This document shows positions 33,801 to 34,910 of a DNA stretch of 34,910 nt, piece after piece. The stretch covers positions 1 through 34,910 of the forward strand of contig LLCB01000453.1 of the NCBI GenBank assembly GCA_001414345.1, written 5' to 3'. This stretch comes from Hymenoscyphus infarciens. Taxonomy: Eukaryota > Ascomycota > Leotiomycetes > Helotiales > Helotiaceae. How positions within the stretch are numbered: position 1 is the stretch's first letter; each line of letters begins with the position of its first letter. The notes under the pieces were generated by a model. That model saw only the letters and a program-made list of their open reading frames with translations. It was not told the DNA's origin and ran no database searches. A program made the translations under genes and the position numbers.

Positions 33801-34910
33801 ATATTAAGAAAAGTAAATTTAGTATTATTAGAGTTAAATACTTAGGATTTATCTTAACTATAAAAGGACTTAAAGTTAACTTTAAAAAAGTAGAGCCTTT
33901 ATAAAACTAGGTCTAACCTAATACTATAATAAGTATAAAGTCTTATCTAAAGTTTATAGGATTTTATAAATAATTTATTAAAAGTTATACTAAAATTACT
34001 AAACCCTTAACTATAATAATATACCCTATAAAGCTATTTCTATAAACATCTAAATATAAAGAAGCCTTTAAAGTACTAAAGACTAAGCTACTTATAATTT
34101 AAATATTATACTACTTTAACTCTAATTATAATATAAAGGTAGAAATAGACTTCTTAAAAGAAGTAATAGTAGGTATATTCTTATAATAATATAATAGCTT
34201 TTAGTACTTTATTAGATTCTACTTATACGTCTTAGTTAGTTATAAATCGAACTAAGAGATCTATAATAAAGAACTATCTACTATTATAGAAGCTTTTAAG
34301 AAATAGTACCTTAAACTTATATTATATTAAAAGTATATTAATATATATTTAGATTATAGATTATTAGAATACTTTATAATAACTAAGCTACTTATAGCTA
34401 AGTAAGTCTAATAAATAGAGTTTTTATTAGATTTTAACTTTTAGATCTAATTTACGTTTAAAAAGAGTAATTAAAAAGTAGATATATTAATCTAATATAA
34501 ATAAGACCTAAAAACCTATAATTAAGCTAAAGTAGATAGCTACTTATATACCCTTTTAGCACCTAATTATTTAGACCCTCGAATTAATACTAAACTTACT
34601 TAAACCTTTTTATAAGAATAGTCTATATCTCTTAATATAATTTAGTTAGATATTATTCTAGGAATAAGTTTAGATATAATTTAGAAGTTAAAAGAAGATA
34701 ACCTATACTCCTTTTAGAAAGAATATTATAAACTTCTAGATAGATACTACTTCTTATTAGATAATTTACTACTTTTTAAGAACTAACTTTATATTTAAAA
34801 GAATACTAAACTCTATATAAAACTAATCTAAGAAGTCTATAACTAAGTATCTAGTACTTACCTAAGTATAAAAAAGATATACTAGTTATTAGTATAATAC
34901 TACTACTAGG
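30856..34910 (+). mobile_element. Ty3/Gypsy LTR retrotransposon, family 2, cut by window end
   Basis: Plus-strand gag-pol relic, different in sequence from family 1. In order: gag from about 31000; zinc knuckle at 32120-32161 (Y-Y-N-Y-K-K-P-K-Y-I-K-P-N-Y, from CCHC); protease active site at 32407-32418 reading D-I-E-V in A-L-V-D-I-E-V-N (from D-T-G-A); RT box at 33701-33712 reading Y-L-D-N followed by I-L-I-Y; connection and RNase H over about 33950-34450; integrase H2C2 zinc-binding start at about 34840-34900 (E-V-Y-N, T-Y-L-S-I-K-K, L-L-V). The window ends inside integrase. Stops (TAA, TAG) occur throughout. Confidence 0.88.
30856..34910 (+). pseudogene. gag-pol relic of Gypsy family 2 (partial)
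   Basis: Coding part of the family 2 element. The frame can be followed by eye through protease, RT, RNase H and the start of integrase with few frameshifts, so most damage is point mutation: CAA/CAG/TGG to stops, Cys and His to Tyr, Ala and Thr to Val and Ile, Gly to Glu or Ser. Confidence 0.82.

Larger units (their letters stand above)
18187..34910. other. RIP-mutated AT-rich block (right)
   Basis: Composition changes within a few tens of bases near 18187 to TpA-rich sequence with almost no CpA or TpG. No open frame of useful length exists for 16.7 kb. It is a nest of transposon fossils: inverted-repeat sequence, a complete Gypsy family 1 element, an unassigned less-mutated segment (27646-30374) and a Gypsy family 2 element. 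Confidence 0.9.

Overview
The window looks like a piece of a filamentous ascomycete (Pezizomycotina) nuclear chromosome. The evidence is short spliceosomal introns (51, 51 and 140 nt, GT...AG, with CTAAC/CTAAT-like branch sites), two fungal-type membrane protein genes, and two very AT-rich blocks almost without CpA and TpG, which is the mark of repeat-induced point mutation (RIP, CpA to TpA). The genus cannot be told from the sequence.

Layout. 1-~6600 is a RIP-mutated block: the 5' part of a Ty3/Gypsy LTR retrotransposon on the minus strand (1-3640, cut by the window start), followed by a fossil hAT DNA transposase on the plus strand (~3641-6160). ~6600-18187 is an 11.6 kb island of ordinary composition with two divergently transcribed genes: a NIPA-family (DUF803) magnesium-transporter-like membrane protein (minus, 9256-7551, two exons, 521 aa) and a Dnf1/Dnf2-type P4-ATPase phospholipid flippase (plus, 12531-17102, three exons, 1489 aa). 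A 3.3 kb non-coding region with several simple repeats separates them. ~18187-34910 is a second RIP-mutated block holding a full-length copy of the same Gypsy family (19420-25223, two 191-bp LTRs, exact 5-bp target duplication), older inverted-repeat sequences into which it inserted, an unassigned and less mutated 2.7 kb segment between two inverted arms of about 480 bp (27165-30855), and a second, different Gypsy element on the plus strand (gag, protease, RT and the start of integrase) that runs off the right edge.

How it fits together. The two genes are not an obvious pathway; both act in membranes (lipid asymmetry; Mg2+ or related transport). All recognisable transposon reading frames are broken by transitions of the RIP type, including the same loss of a catalytic Asp in the RT box of three elements. 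The most interesting gene-level feature is a perfect 7-residue repeat in the flippase tail that presents an Fpk1-like kinase motif four times. The most interesting unexplained sequence is the segment between the ~480-bp inverted arms.
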